From: Streptomyces aurantiogriseus
Lineage (GTDB): Bacteria > Actinomycetota > Actinomycetes > Streptomycetales > Streptomycetaceae
Length of the DNA stretch: 64,000 nucleotides
Direction of reading: 5' to 3'
Assembly (NCBI RefSeq): GCF_014649375.1
Contig: NZ_BMSX01000003.1
Span: 186,001 to 250,000 of the forward strand
A model generated the notes under the pieces. It was given only the letters and a program-made list of their open reading frames with translations, was not told the DNA's origin and ran no database searches. Made by a program: the position numbers and the translations under genes. Positions 1-8,656 of the stretch are shown in pieces. Position 1 is the stretch's first letter; the number at the start of each line of letters is the position of its first letter.

Positions 1-1245
1 CATGTCCTCGGCACGGTCGCCGCCGTCCCCGGGACGGTCGCGCCGGTCGTGGACGAGACGGCCGCCGCGGTCGTTCCGCCGGTGGCCGGCTCCGCCGTGG
101 ACGGTGCGCTGCCGGTCGCCACCGGCGCGGTGCACGGGGTCACCCCGGTCGCCGGGCAGGCGGTGGCCGGTGTCACCCCCGCCGCCGAGCACGCCGTGGG
201 CGCGACGACCGCGCTGGCCCAGGGGGCCGTCGCCGACGTCCGGACGGTCGCGGACGGGGCCGTGCAAGGCCTGCGGCCGGTCGTCGGGGGCGTCGTGGCC
301 GACATACCGCCGTACGCCACCGGGCTGGCCGGCGAGGCCGCCCACGACACCACGGCGGCCGTCCTGCCGCCCGTCGCTCACACCGCCGTGCAGGGGGTCG
401 TGCCGGTCGCCGGGCAGGCGGTGGCGGACGCCGGGGCGTTGGCGTACGGCGTCGGCGGCGACGCCGGCTCCTTCGCCCAGGACGTGACGGCCCCCTTCGG
501 CCCCTTCGCCCACGGGGTGACCGGCCCGGTCGGCGGCCTCTCCCACGGCCTGACCGGCACCGTCGACGGCCTCGGCCACGACGTGAGCGGCACCGCTGTC
601 GGTCTCACCCACGACCTGACCGGCACCACAGGCGGCTTCGCCCAGGACCTGACCGCTCCGGTCGCCCCGTTCGCGCAGGACGTCACGGCTCCGGTCGCCC
701 CCTTCGCGCAGGAGGCGACGGCCCCGGTCGCCCCCTTCGTCCAGGAGGTCACGGCTCCGGTCGTCTCCCTCGCCCAGGACGTGACGGCTCCCGTGGGCCC
801 CTTCGCCGAGGACGTGACCGGCACCGTGACGCCCTTCGCCCACGATGTGACCGGCACCGTCGCTCCCTTCGCCCACGGCGTGACCGGGACGGTCGCTCCC
901 TTCGCCCACGGCGTGACCGGCACGGTCGACGGTCTCGGCCACGACGTGAGCGGCACCGCCGTCGGCTTCGCCCACGACGTGGCGGGCACCGCCGGTGGCT
1001 TCGCCCAGGGCCTGACCGCCCCCGTCACGCCCTTCGCGCAGGACCTGACCGGCTCGGCGGAGGGCTTCGCCCACGGCCTCACCGGCACCGTCGGAGCCAC
1101 CGCCGAGCCGCTGGCCGGGCACGCCGTCACCGGAGTCGCGGGCGTCGCCGAGGCGGTCACCCCCGCCTACGCCCAGGACGCGGCGGACCCGGCGGGCGCG
1201 GCCGTACCCACGACGACCGCGACGGCCACGACGTACCGCATCTGA
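1..1245 (+). CDS. Hendecad (11-residue) repeat protein, 5'-truncated by window edge
   Basis: The reading frame is open from base 1 and ends at TGA 1243-1245, so the true start lies outside. The whole visible product (about 414 residues) is a train of 11-residue units. Two families occur. The N-terminal half uses units like PVAGQAVAGVT. From about residue 155 on, roughly 19 units resemble PFAHGVTGTVA or PFAQDVTAPVA. At DNA level this gives a 33-bp period with near-identical neighbours. Eleven-residue periodicity is known for extended amphipathic helices and right-handed coiled coils (LEA-like, apolipoprotein-like). No catalytic domain, transmembrane helix or cysteine is visible, and the C-terminus is short and polar (Thr/Ala-rich). 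A surface or secreted structural role is possible but the N-terminus is missing. I do not recognise a named family. It lies 470 bp upstream of sucC on the same strand but is separated from it by several hairpins. Confidence 0.75.
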   Translation, partial: HVLGTVAAVPGTVAPVVDETAAAVVPPVAGSAVDGALPVATGAVHGVTPVAGQAVAGVTPAAEHAVGATTALAQGAVADVRTVADGAVQGLRPVVGGVVADIPPYATGLAGEAAHDTTAAVLPPVAHTAVQGVVPVAGQAVADAGALAYGVGGDAGSFAQDVTAPFGPFAHGVTGPVGGLSHGLTGTVDGLGHDVSGTAVGLTHDLTGTTGGFAQDLTAPVAPFAQDVTAPVAPFAQEATAPVAPFVQEVTAPVVSLAQDVTAPVGPFAEDVTGTVTPFAHDVTGTVAPFAHGVTGTVAPFAHGVTGTVDGLGHDVSGTAVGFAHDVAGTAGGFAQGLTAPVTPFAQDLTGSAEGFAHGLTGTVGATAEPLAGHAVTGVAGVAEAVTPAYAQDAADPAGAAVPTTTATATTYRI

Positions 1246-1280
1246 AGCCCGTCCCTGACTGAAGCAAGCTGCTCCCTTCG

Positions 1281-1480
1281 CCCGCGCACGCACTGAATGC
1301 GCGGGACCATGCCTCCGCGGGGCCGAACGACCCGGACGGCCGAAAGCCGTCGGTAGCGTCCGGGCGTACGCCCCGCGGATGGGGCCGGGTCGTCCTCATT
1401 GGGGTGAGGATGACCCGCCCTGAGCCCCTCCGGGGCTGTTCACGGGGTCTCACCGGGTCAACCCCAGCCCGGTGAGGCCC
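1281..1480. other. Highly structured intergenic region upstream of sucC (four hairpins)
   Basis: The 470-bp gap 1246-1715 has no convincing gene. It holds four strong inverted repeats: 1281-1288/1298-1305 (8 bp perfect), 1315-1323/1370-1378 (9 bp, enclosing a 6-bp hairpin 1335-1340/1346-1351 with a CGAAA loop), 1423-1428/1432-1437 (6 bp, 3-nt loop) and 1449-1457/1468-1476 (9 bp, extendable by GGG/CCC). The first may terminate the repeat-protein gene. The others may be terminators or a structured sucC leader. Confidence 0.5.
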
Positions 1481-1553
1481 CTCACCCGCGGCACGGCGTG
1501 CCAGTGATCCCGGCATCATGTGACAGGTATCACCGCTCAGGTGTGACCCGCGA

Positions 1554-1584
1554 TTTAGAGGGCCCCCGGAAGCAGCGATAACCT
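1554..1584 (+). promoter_or_regulatory. Candidate sucC promoter
   Basis: A TAACCT -10-like hexamer (1579-1584) is preceded at 19 bp by TTAGAG (1554-1559). This would start transcription near 1591 and give a leader of about 125 nt for sucC. The match to the vegetative consensus is only moderate and the spacing is long. Confidence 0.3.
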
Positions 1585-1715
1585 GCGAGACGGACATGCC
1601 GCGCGCTCGGACACCGTGTGCGCTTCCCTTGTGACACATGCGGTCGTCACGTTGCCCTTCGCGGCACGCCCACGCATCCAACGAACCGCGAGATCACTGA
1701 TAGGGACGGAAGCGC

Positions 1716-2894
1716 GTGGACCTGTTCGAGTACCAGGCGAGGGACCTCTTCGCCAAGCACGATGTACCGGTGCTGGCCGGTGAAGTCATCGACACGCCTG
1801 AGGCGGCCCGCGCAGCCACCGAGCGCCTGGGTGGCAAGTCTGTCGTCAAGGCTCAGGTGAAGGTGGGCGGCCGTGGCAAGGCCGGTGGCGTGAAGCTCGC
1901 CGCCACCCCGGACGAGGCCGTCGCCCGCGCGACGGACATCCTCGGCATGGACATCAAGGGCCACACGGTCCACAAGGTGATGATCGCCGAGACCGCTCCG
2001 GAGATCGTCGAGGAGTACTACGTCTCCTTCCTCCTCGACCGTGCCAACCGCACCTTCCTCTCCATCGCCTCAGTCGAGGGCGGCATGGAGATCGAGGAGG
2101 TGGCGGCCACCCGTCCGGAGGCCGTCGCCAAGACGCCGATCGACGCCAACGAGGGTGTCACCCCGGAGAAGGCCCGCGAGATCGTCGCGGCCGCCAACTT
2201 CCCGGCCGAGGTCGCCGACAAGGTCGAGAACGTCCTGGTCAAGCTGTGGGACACCTTCATCAAGGAGGACGCTCTCCTGGTCGAGGTCAACCCGCTGGCC
2301 AAGGTCGCCTCCGGTGATGTCATCGCCCTGGACGGCAAGGTCTCCCTGGACGAGAACGCCGAGTTCCGCCAGCCGGAGCACGAGGCCCTCCACGACAAGG
2401 CCGCGGCCAACCCGCTCGAGGCCGCCGCCAAGGAGAAGAACCTCAACTACGTCAAGCTCGACGGTGAGGTCGGCATCATCGGCAACGGCGCGGGTCTCGT
2501 CATGAGCACCCTGGACGTCGTCGCCTACGCCGGTGAGAAGCACGGTGGCGTCAAGCCCGCCAACTTCCTCGACATCGGTGGTGGCGCCTCCGCCGCCGTC
2601 ATGGCGAACGGCCTGGAGATCATCCTCGGCGACCCGGACGTCAAGTCCGTGTTCGTCAACGTCTTCGGTGGCATCACCGCCTGCGACGAGGTCGCCAACG
2701 GCATCGTGCAGGCGCTGAAGCTCCTCGAGGACCGCGGCGAGAACGTCACCAAGCCGCTGGTCGTGCGTCTGGACGGCAACAACGCCGAGCTGGGTCGTCA
2801 GATCCTCTCCGACGCCAACCACCCGCTGGTGCAGCGCGTGGACACCATGGACGGCGCGGCCGACAAGGCCGCCGAGCTCGCGGCTGCGAAGTAA
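1716..2894 (+). CDS. sucC: Succinyl-CoA synthetase (ADP/GDP-forming), beta subunit
   Basis: This 392-aa protein is full length for SucC (E. coli about 388). It catalyses substrate-level phosphorylation in the TCA cycle: succinyl-CoA + NDP + Pi gives succinate + CoA + NTP, as a heteromer with SucD. It starts [15 protein letters not shown], the family signature, has an ATP-grasp fold in the first ~240 residues with the Gly-rich [10 protein letters not shown] segment, and a C-terminal ligase domain with [14 protein letters not shown]. The start is GTG 1716, with a GGGACGGA ribosome site a few bases upstream. sucD follows after 21 bp on the same strand, so the two form an operon. Confidence 0.97.
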   Translation: MDLFEYQARDLFAKHDVPVLAGEVIDTPEAARAATERLGGKSVVKAQVKVGGRGKAGGVKLAATPDEAVARATDILGMDIKGHTVHKVMIAETAPEIVEEYYVSFLLDRANRTFLSIASVEGGMEIEEVAATRPEAVAKTPIDANEGVTPEKAREIVAAANFPAEVADKVENVLVKLWDTFIKEDALLVEVNPLAKVASGDVIALDGKVSLDENAEFRQPEHEALHDKAAANPLEAAAKEKNLNYVKLDGEVGIIGNGAGLVMSTLDVVAYAGEKHGGVKPANFLDIGGGASAAVMANGLEIILGDPDVKSVFVNVFGGITACDEVANGIVQALKLLEDRGENVTKPLVVRLDGNNAELGRQILSDANHPLVQRVDTMDGAADKAAELAAAK

Positions 2895-2915
2895 GGGACG
2901 AGGGACACCACAGCC

Positions 2916-3800
2916 ATGGCTATCTTCCTCAACAAGGACAGCAAGGTCATCGTCCAGGGCATGACCGGTGCCACGGGCATGAAGCACACCAAGCTCATGC
3001 TGGCCGACGGCACGAACATCGTCGGTGGCGTGAACCCCCGCAAGGCGGGTCAGTCGGTCGACATCGACGGCACCGAGATCCCGGTCTTCGGCACCGTCGC
3101 CGAGGCGATCGAGAAGACGGGCGCGAACGTATCCGTCCTCTTCGTACCGCCGGCCTTCGCCAAGGCCGCCGTGGTCGAGGCCATCGACGCCGAGATCCCG
3201 CTCGCGGTCGTCATCACCGAGGGCATCGCCGTCCACGACTCGGCCGCGTTCTACGCGTACGCCGTGTCGAAGGGCAACAAGACCCGGATCATCGGCCCGA
3301 ACTGCCCCGGTCTCATCACCCCGGGCCAGTCGAACGCCGGCATCATCCCGGGCGACATCACCAAGCCGGGCCGTATCGGCCTGGTGTCGAAGTCCGGCAC
3401 GCTGACGTACCAGATGATGTACGAGCTGCGGGACATCGGCTTCTCGTCGGCCGTCGGCATCGGTGGCGACCCGGTCATCGGTACGACCCACATCGACGCG
3501 CTCGCCGCGTTCGAGGCCGACCCCGACACCGACCTGATCGTGATGATCGGTGAGATCGGTGGCGACGCGGAGGAGCGGGCCGCGGCCTTCATCAAGGAGA
3601 ACGTGAAGAAGCCGGTCGTCGGCTACGTCGCGGGCTTCACCGCGCCGGAGGGCAAGACCATGGGTCACGCCGGTGCGATCGTGTCCGGTTCTTCCGGTAC
3701 GGCTGCTGCGAAGAAGGAGGCCCTCGAGGCCGCCGGCGTCAAGGTCGGCAAGACGCCGACCGAGACGGCGAAGCTGGCCCGTGAGATTCTGGCCGGCTGA
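2916..3800 (+). CDS. sucD: Succinyl-CoA synthetase, alpha subunit
   Basis: This 294-aa protein is normal length for SucD. It binds CoA in the N-terminal Rossmann domain ([14 protein letters not shown] region, residues ~13-27) and carries the phosphorylated active-site histidine in the GHAGAIVSG motif near residue 250. It works with SucC to interconvert succinyl-CoA and succinate in the cytoplasm. ATG start 2916. The gene ends 31 bp before a strong terminator hairpin, closing the sucCD operon. Confidence 0.97.
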   Translation: MAIFLNKDSKVIVQGMTGATGMKHTKLMLADGTNIVGGVNPRKAGQSVDIDGTEIPVFGTVAEAIEKTGANVSVLFVPPAFAKAAVVEAIDAEIPLAVVITEGIAVHDSAAFYAYAVSKGNKTRIIGPNCPGLITPGQSNAGIIPGDITKPGRIGLVSKSGTLTYQMMYELRDIGFSSAVGIGGDPVIGTTHIDALAAFEADPDTDLIVMIGEIGGDAEERAAAFIKENVKKPVVGYVAGFTAPEGKTMGHAGAIVSGSSGTAAAKKEALEAAGVKVGKTPTETAKLAREILAG

Positions 3801-3831
3801 GCGTTTGGCTGAGCCGTTCGGCTGAGCGTCG

Positions 3832-3864
3832 GTGGGCCCGTTCCCTTTGCTGGGGCGGGCCCAC
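3832..3864 (+). terminator. sucCD terminator hairpin
   Basis: A perfect 9-bp stem, GTGGGCCCG (3832-3840) with CGGGCCCAC (3856-3864), and a 15-nt loop lie just after sucD and before the convergent regulator gene. It is followed by a short GTTT run. It could serve both convergent transcripts. Confidence 0.65.
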
Positions 3865-3947
3865 TGGCGTTTCTGAAGGTGCTGTTGCTCGAGACGGTGC
3901 CCTGCGCTGGTGGCTGTGCCCACCTTCCCCCGCTCTCGGTCGGGTGG

Positions 3948-5141
3948 TCACCGCGGTTCCGGGAGCAGTCTCTCCGGGCCGTGGGCTGTTGCCGAGCGGA
4001 GTTTGGACCGTAGGGAGAGTTCCGCGGCCGAGAGGGGGCCCGGGGCAGTTCGCGGGGGTACCCCCCGTACCGTTGCGCCCGGCGGGACCGGGGGCTCGTA
4101 CTGGGCGGGGGCCGTACGCAGGGTCAGGGCGGTCGCGCCGATGAGGGCGAGCGTGAAGGCGATGGCCGCGCGGGTCCAGAAGCGGGCGCGGCGTTCGCTG
4201 TCCATGCGGACGGTGGGGGGTTTGGCGGCGTGGAGGCGTTCCGCGGAGGCCAGTTGCGCCAGCCGGCGGTGGAGTTCGGCGGGGTCGGCCAGGTGGGGGA
4301 GGCGGAGGGCGACGGCCGCGCGGGCGTGCAGCAGACGGTTCGCCGCCGCGGGTGTGCTCGCCTCCGTCTCCGCCGCGGTCTCCGGGAGGCCCAGGCCCAC
4401 CCCGTCGTGCAGGAGCAGTGTGCGGCGGTAGGGCGGCGGAAGGGTCAGGAGTACGTCGAGCAGCGCGCGGCCGGCGGCGTCGGCGGGTGGGGGCTCGGGC
4501 TGCTGGAAGCGGGGGCGGAACTGGTGCCAGGGGGAGAGGGCGTACTCGTACGCCGTCGCCCGCACCCAGCCGGCCGGGTCGGGGTCGACGGCCACCTCGG
4601 GCCAGCGCTGCCAGGCGACCTGAAAGGCTCGTTCGACCGACTCGCGGGCGAGTTCGCGGCGTCCGGTGAGGAGGTAGGTCTGGCGTACGAGGGCGGGGGC
4701 GCAGAAGACGTAGAGGGCGTCGAAGGCCTGAGCGGGCGTCAGGAACGGGGAGCGACGGGGGCGTGAGGGCGGTGCGGGTCCGGCGGGGGGTGTGGGAGCG
4801 GTTGCGAGTGCGGGTTCGGTGGAGGGTGTGGGAGCGGTTGCAGGTGTGCGTTCGGTGGAGGGTGTGGGAGCGGTCGCGGGTGCGGGTTTCCGTGTTCGCT
4901 TCTCCGGACGGGCCGTCGCCTTCGGTTCTCCCGCCGCCGGGCGTGCCAGTGAGGTCAGCAGATGTGCGTACGCCTCCCGCTGCCGACCGCGCGGACTGGT
5001 GCGGCCGGTCTCCCACGCGCGGACCGTCGCCCGGCTGACTCCCAGCCGTTCGGCGAGCTGAGCCTGTGTCAGCGAGCCTGTCTCGCGCAGGCGTCGGCGC
5101 TCCTCGGGCGGGGGGAGCGGGGTGCCAGGAGCCTGAGTCAC
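3948..5141 (-). CDS. Hybrid regulator: XRE-type HTH + ECF-sigma-like core + C-terminal transmembrane helix
   Basis: A 397-aa protein. Residues ~10-65 form a clear XRE helix-turn-helix (LTQAQLAERLGVSRATVRAW). A Thr/Pro/Ala linker with repeated ATAPTPSTE units follows (~75-125). Residues ~135-200 resemble sigma-70 region 2 of ECF factors (FDALYVFCAPALVRQTYLLT, then RWPEV and WVRATAYEYAL), and ~215-280 resemble region 4 (LLTLPPPYRRTLLLHDGVGL). A single hydrophobic helix near 325-345 (FTLALIGATALTL) precedes a short tail. The start is GTG 5141, because GGAGGGG sits 6 nt upstream, although the frame stays open further 5'. It is convergent with sucD. The sigma-like part lacks an obvious strong -10 recognition motif, so it may be a degenerate sigma or a membrane-tethered DNA-binding protein. 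Confidence 0.75.
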   Translation of the reverse strand: MTQAPGTPLPPPEERRRLRETGSLTQAQLAERLGVSRATVRAWETGRTSPRGRQREAYAHLLTSLARPAAGEPKATARPEKRTRKPAPATAPTPSTERTPATAPTPSTEPALATAPTPPAGPAPPSRPRRSPFLTPAQAFDALYVFCAPALVRQTYLLTGRRELARESVERAFQVAWQRWPEVAVDPDPAGWVRATAYEYALSPWHQFRPRFQQPEPPPADAAGRALLDVLLTLPPPYRRTLLLHDGVGLGLPETAAETEASTPAAANRLLHARAAVALRLPHLADPAELHRRLAQLASAERLHAAKPPTVRMDSERRARFWTRAAIAFTLALIGATALTLRTAPAQYEPPVPPGATVRGVPPRTAPGPLSAAELSLRSKLRSATAHGPERLLPEPR

Positions 5142-5246
5142 CGGACACCCCTCCGTACGGAAAGGTACATAAGCGTATATTGAGCGACACGGCGGAACTT
5201 CGCCTGTTACGGCCGAAAAGCGCGTGTCGTTGGGAGCATGACGGGC

Positions 5247-6824
5247 ATGATCCGCATGACCGCTCGACGGCCGTCGCTGTCGCCCCTGCTCACCCGGATG
5301 CGCGACCGTTCGCCCGGACTCGGAGGCGGCCTCCTCGACGGGGTGCTGGCGGCCGGGCTGGGGCTCGGTTCGTTCGCCGCGCTGGTCATGATGCTGTGGG
5401 TCAGTTCTCCGTATCCCGACAGCGGTCCGGGCGGGGCGCTGCATGTCGCTGCCGCGCTGTGGCTGTTGGCCCATGGCGCGGATCTGGTGCGCGCCGACAC
5501 GTTGTCCGGGGTGCCGGCGCCGGTCGGCGTCACGCCGTTGCTGCTGCTCGCTCTGCCGGTGTGGCTGGTACACCGGGCCGGGCGGGACGCGGTGTACGGG
5601 GGCTGCGGGGGCGGGGAGGAGGACGCTCCGCTGGTGGCGGCGCGGACGGCGTGGGTGGGAGTGGTCGTCGGGTATCTCGCCGTCGGAGTGGGCGCGGCGG
5701 TCTATGCGGCGGGTGGCGTGTTGCGGCCCTCGTGGGTGTGGACGGTGGTGTGCCTGCCGGTCGTCGCGGTGGGGGCGGCGGGGGCGGGTGTGTGGACCGC
5801 GTACGGGCGTCCGCGTGGGCCTGTGGACCGTGTGCTGCTGGTGCTGCCCCGGTGGGTGCGGCGTCTTGCGGCGGGAGTTGAGGGGCGGGAGCGGATGGGG
5901 GTGGTGGTGCGGGCGGCGCTGGCCGGGGTGGCTGCGCTGGTCGGGGGTGGGGCGATGCTGGTGGCGCTGTCGTCGGTGTGGCATTTCGGGGCGACGCGGG
6001 CGGCGTTTCTGCAGCTGACGGAGGGGTGGTCGGGGCGGTTCGCGGTGTTGTTGCTGTGTGTGGCGCTGGTGCCCAATGCGGCGATGTGGGCTGCGGCGTA
6101 CGCGGTCGGGCCCGGGTTTGTGCTGGGGGCGGGGCATGCGGTGGGGCCGTGGGCGTCGGATCCGGCGCCGTTGTTGCCGCCGTTTCCGTTGCTCGCGGCG
6201 GTGCCGGAGGCGGGGGCTGCGGGGCCGTGGAACTGGGCGGCCGGGGTGGTGCCGGTGATCGCCGGCGTGACGATGGGGGTCTTTGTGGGGCAGGCAGGGG
6301 TGAGGTGGTCGCTGGGGGCGGCTGTGGGGGTGGTGGTGTCGGCGGGGGTGATGTGTGGGGCGTTGGCCGGGGTGCTGGGAGGGATGGCGGGTGGGCCGTT
6401 GGGGGTGGCGGCGTTGGGTCGTTTCGGGCCGGTGGGGTGGCAGGTGGCGGTGGCGGTGGCGGGGTGGATGGTGGTGTTGGGGGTGCCGGTGGTTTGGGGG
6501 GTGCGGGGGTGGTTGGGGCGGGAGAGGAGGGTGGATGCGGGGTCGGCGTCGCCGTCGGCGGTGGTTTCGGGGGCGGCGGTGGCTTTGGCTTCGGCTTCGG
6601 CGCCGTCGGCGGCGGGGGCTTTCGAGGTCGGAGGAGGGGATGTGGACTTCGACTTCGGGGGTGAGCCGTATGACTTTGAGCGGGTGGAGGCTGCCGCGGG
6701 GGTGGAGGCGGGGTGGTACGGGGAGGACGCGCGGGAGGTGCGGTGGGCGGCCTTGCGGGAGGCGGGGGAGGGGTCTGAGGAGAGGGAGGGTGGCGGTGAG
6801 GGTGGGGGCCCGGAGTCGCCGTGA
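5247..6824 (+). CDS. Multipass membrane protein, DUF6350 family
   Basis: About 525 aa with many hydrophobic helices from residue ~25 to ~400 (for example [21 protein letters not shown] and [15 protein letters not shown]) and an acidic, Gly/Ala-rich cytoplasmic tail of ~100 residues. It matches the actinobacterial DUF6350 family, which to my knowledge includes the mycobacterial integral membrane protein PerM linked to cell division. Three in-frame ATGs occur at 5238, 5247 and 5256. GGGAG at 5232-5236 is only 1 nt from the first but 10 nt from 5247, so I chose 5247. It is divergent from the sigma-like regulator with about 100 bp between. Function in this organism is not shown by sequence. Confidence 0.8.
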   Translation: MIRMTARRPSLSPLLTRMRDRSPGLGGGLLDGVLAAGLGLGSFAALVMMLWVSSPYPDSGPGGALHVAAALWLLAHGADLVRADTLSGVPAPVGVTPLLLLALPVWLVHRAGRDAVYGGCGGGEEDAPLVAARTAWVGVVVGYLAVGVGAAVYAAGGVLRPSWVWTVVCLPVVAVGAAGAGVWTAYGRPRGPVDRVLLVLPRWVRRLAAGVEGRERMGVVVRAALAGVAALVGGGAMLVALSSVWHFGATRAAFLQLTEGWSGRFAVLLLCVALVPNAAMWAAAYAVGPGFVLGAGHAVGPWASDPAPLLPPFPLLAAVPEAGAAGPWNWAAGVVPVIAGVTMGVFVGQAGVRWSLGAAVGVVVSAGVMCGALAGVLGGMAGGPLGVAALGRFGPVGWQVAVAVAGWMVVLGVPVVWGVRGWLGRERRVDAGSASPSAVVSGAAVALASASAPSAAGAFEVGGGDVDFDFGGEPYDFERVEAAAGVEAGWYGEDAREVRWAALREAGEGSEEREGGGEGGGPESP

Positions 6825-6837
6825 CCGGCAAGGGGGT

Positions 6838-6968
6838 TTTCGCCCCCGCCGCCCCTACCCTTCCCGTCCCCCAGGGGCTCCGCCCCTTCGACCCCGCCAG
6901 GGGGCTCCGCCCCCTGAACCCCCGATCGGCCCTGAACGGGCCTCGTCCTCAAACGCCGGACGGGCTGA
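6838..6968. repeat. Dispersed Streptomyces-type intergenic repeat with nested hairpins
   Basis: This gap between convergent genes (6825-6994) is filled by GC-rich inverted repeats: AGGGGC/GCCCCT (6873-6878/6882-6887), CAGGGGGC/GCCCCCTG (6898-6905/6909-6916), each with a 3-nt TCC loop, and GGCCC/GGGCC (6928-6932/6938-6942). The block ends in CGTCCTCAAACGCCGGACGG, which I recognise as a very common extragenic element of Streptomyces chromosomes. It probably acts as a bidirectional terminator here. Confidence 0.6.
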
Positions 6969-6994
6969 TCTTGGTCACGGCACTCGGCCCCGGC

Positions 6995-7765
6995 TCAGCT
7001 GTTGACGCCCAGAATTCCGCGCAGTTCCTTCGGCAGCAGGTCGCTGCAGGACTGCTTGGCCTCGTGCGTCAGGGCGTCGTTGGTGCAGGTGTAGTAGTCG
7101 CGGTAGACCAGCTGTGCGGTGAAGGTGACCGCGACCAGGGCCAGGGCCAGGGAGGCCGTGACCAGGCCGCTGATGGCGGCGGTGGTCTGGGGGCGGCCGG
7201 TTTCGGGGGCGGGCGGGGTGTTCGGGTCGGGCGTGCGGGGCTTGCCGCGGAGGGCGCTGATGCCCCAGTGGAGGGCGAGGGCGCCGAGCAGCAGGGCCAC
7301 GTACGGCCAGCCGAAGAGGGCGAAGAAGAAGGCCCACATGCCGCACAGCAGGGCGTACCGCGCGCGGCGCTGGGCGGGGTCCTTCGGGTCCCAGCGAGGG
7401 GTCGGGGGCGGGCTGCCGGGGCCGCCGCCCTCGGGGCGCTCGCCGAAGCCGCCGGGGGAGCGGCCGGGCTGGCGGTCGCTCCACTGGCTGCCCCACGGGG
7501 CGCCGCCGTCCTGGCCCCCGCCGGAACTGCCGTCGCCCGGTGCCGGACGGCGGGGCTGCCACGGGCGGTCGGGAGTGCCCTCCGGCGGCGGGGCGAAGGG
7601 GTTGTCGTCCTGCTGGTCGCCCGAGGCGCCCTCGTCGCCGTTCCCGCGGCCCGAGGGCGCGTCGGGCGGGGACGCTGGGCGCTCCCGCAGCAGCACGGCG
7701 CCGCGCTCCCCTCCCTGCGGTGACTGCGGGGGGAGCGTGAGGAGTCGCAGACTGCGGTCCGGCAT
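6995..7765 (-). CDS. Pro/Gly-rich membrane protein of unknown function
   Basis: About 256 aa. The first ~130 residues are disordered and rich in Pro, Gly, Arg and Asp. Two or three hydrophobic segments follow ([32 protein letters not shown] and, near the C-terminus, [20 protein letters not shown]), then a short extracytoplasmic tail with two cysteines (YYTCTN, QSCSDLL). This layout (low-complexity N-terminus, C-terminal membrane helices) is common in Streptomyces proteins of unknown role. ATG 7765 was preferred. A TTG immediately upstream (7768) is equally well spaced from the GGGGAAGA ribosome site. It is divergent from purN. Confidence 0.7.
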   Translation of the reverse strand: MPDRSLRLLTLPPQSPQGGERGAVLLRERPASPPDAPSGRGNGDEGASGDQQDDNPFAPPPEGTPDRPWQPRRPAPGDGSSGGGQDGGAPWGSQWSDRQPGRSPGGFGERPEGGGPGSPPPTPRWDPKDPAQRRARYALLCGMWAFFFALFGWPYVALLLGALALHWGISALRGKPRTPDPNTPPAPETGRPQTTAAISGLVTASLALALVAVTFTAQLVYRDYYTCTNDALTHEAKQSCSDLLPKELRGILGVNS

Positions 7766-7930
7766 CAAGAGAGCGTCTTCCCCTAGGTGATACGGCTGTC
7801 TGGTGTCTGGCGTGAGCTGTCACTTCGGGAACGTGCCGCACGGCGACCGCGTTCCCGAGTCCGTTCCTCCCAGACGCTACCTTCCGGCCACGCCCCCGTC
7901 CCGTCTGGGCCGTCCGGAGTGCCGGTATCG

Positions 7931-7958
7931 TTGCTGACGGTCGGCCGCTTCGTAGACT
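7931..7958 (+). promoter_or_regulatory. Candidate purNH promoter
   Basis: TTGCTG (7931-7936) and TAGACT (7953-7958) are separated by 16 bp and resemble the vegetative sigma-HrdB consensus. Transcription would begin near 7965, leaving about 60 nt of leader before purN. No PurR-like box was recognised. Confidence 0.45.
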
Positions 7959-8026
7959 TCCCTGTATCCCGGGGCGCGAAGCATTCGTACGACCGTACAA
8001 ACGCACCCCCGAGAAAGGGCCCCGCC

Positions 8027-8656
8027 GTGGCCGCCAAGTCCGTGGCCAAGCGCCTCGTCGTGCTGGTCTCCGGATCCGGTACGAACCTTCAGGCGCTGCT
8101 CGACGAGATCGCCGCCATCGGAGCCGAGACCTACGGCGCCGAGATCGTGGCCGTCGGCGCCGACCGTGAGGGCATCGAAGGGCTCGCGCGGGCCGAGCGG
8201 GCCGGGATCCCCACCTTTGTGCGGAAGGTCAAGGACTTCGGGACGCGGGAGGAGTGGGACGCCGCCCTCGCCGAGGCCGTCGCCGCCTACGAGCCCGACC
8301 TCGTCGTGTCCGCCGGGTTCATGAAGATCGTGGGGAAGGCGTTTCTGGCGCGGTTCGGCGGGCGGTTCGTCAACACCCATCCCGCCCTGCTGCCCAGCTT
8401 CCCGGGAGCCCACGGCGTCCGTGACGCCCTCGCGTACGGCGCCAAGGTCACCGGTTGCACCGTCCACTTCGTCGACGACGGCGTCGACACCGGGCCGATC
8501 ATCGCTCAGGGCGTGGTGGAGGTCCGGGACGAGGACGACGAGAGCGCGCTGCACGAGCGCATCAAGGAAGTCGAGCGAAGGCTGCTCGTCGAGGTCGTGG
8601 GGCGGATCGCCCGCAACGGCTATCGCATTGAGGGACGAAAGGTAGTTATCCAGTGA
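8027..8656 (+). CDS. purN: Phosphoribosylglycinamide formyltransferase 1 (GART)
   Basis: A 209-aa protein, matching PurN length. It transfers a formyl group from 10-formyl-THF to glycinamide ribonucleotide in de novo purine synthesis. Visible motifs are [14 protein letters not shown] near the N-terminus (phosphate-binding loop), [15 protein letters not shown] with the catalytic Asn/His pair, and [18 protein letters not shown] with the catalytic Asp. The frame is open further 5', but GTG 8027 has a GAGAAAGG ribosome site at 7 nt and gives the standard N-terminus. It overlaps purH by 4 bp (GTGA), so the two are translationally coupled. Confidence 0.95.
   Translation: MAAKSVAKRLVVLVSGSGTNLQALLDEIAAIGAETYGAEIVAVGADREGIEGLARAERAGIPTFVRKVKDFGTREEWDAALAEAVAAYEPDLVVSAGFMKIVGKAFLARFGGRFVNTHPALLPSFPGAHGVRDALAYGAKVTGCTVHFVDDGVDTGPIIAQGVVEVRDEDDESALHERIKEVERRLLVEVVGRIARNGYRIEGRKVVIQ

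Noticed and set aside
1157..1681. 174-codon minus-strand frame upstream of sucC
   Set aside because: It spans the hairpin region, its product is Arg/Gly/Ser-rich without motifs, and it has no ribosome site.
2070..3923. 617-codon open frame on the minus strand opposite sucCD
   Set aside because: It is the antisense shadow of sucC and sucD. Very high G+C keeps such frames open, its product is Arg/Gly/Asp/Val-rich with no domain, and the plus-strand genes are certain.
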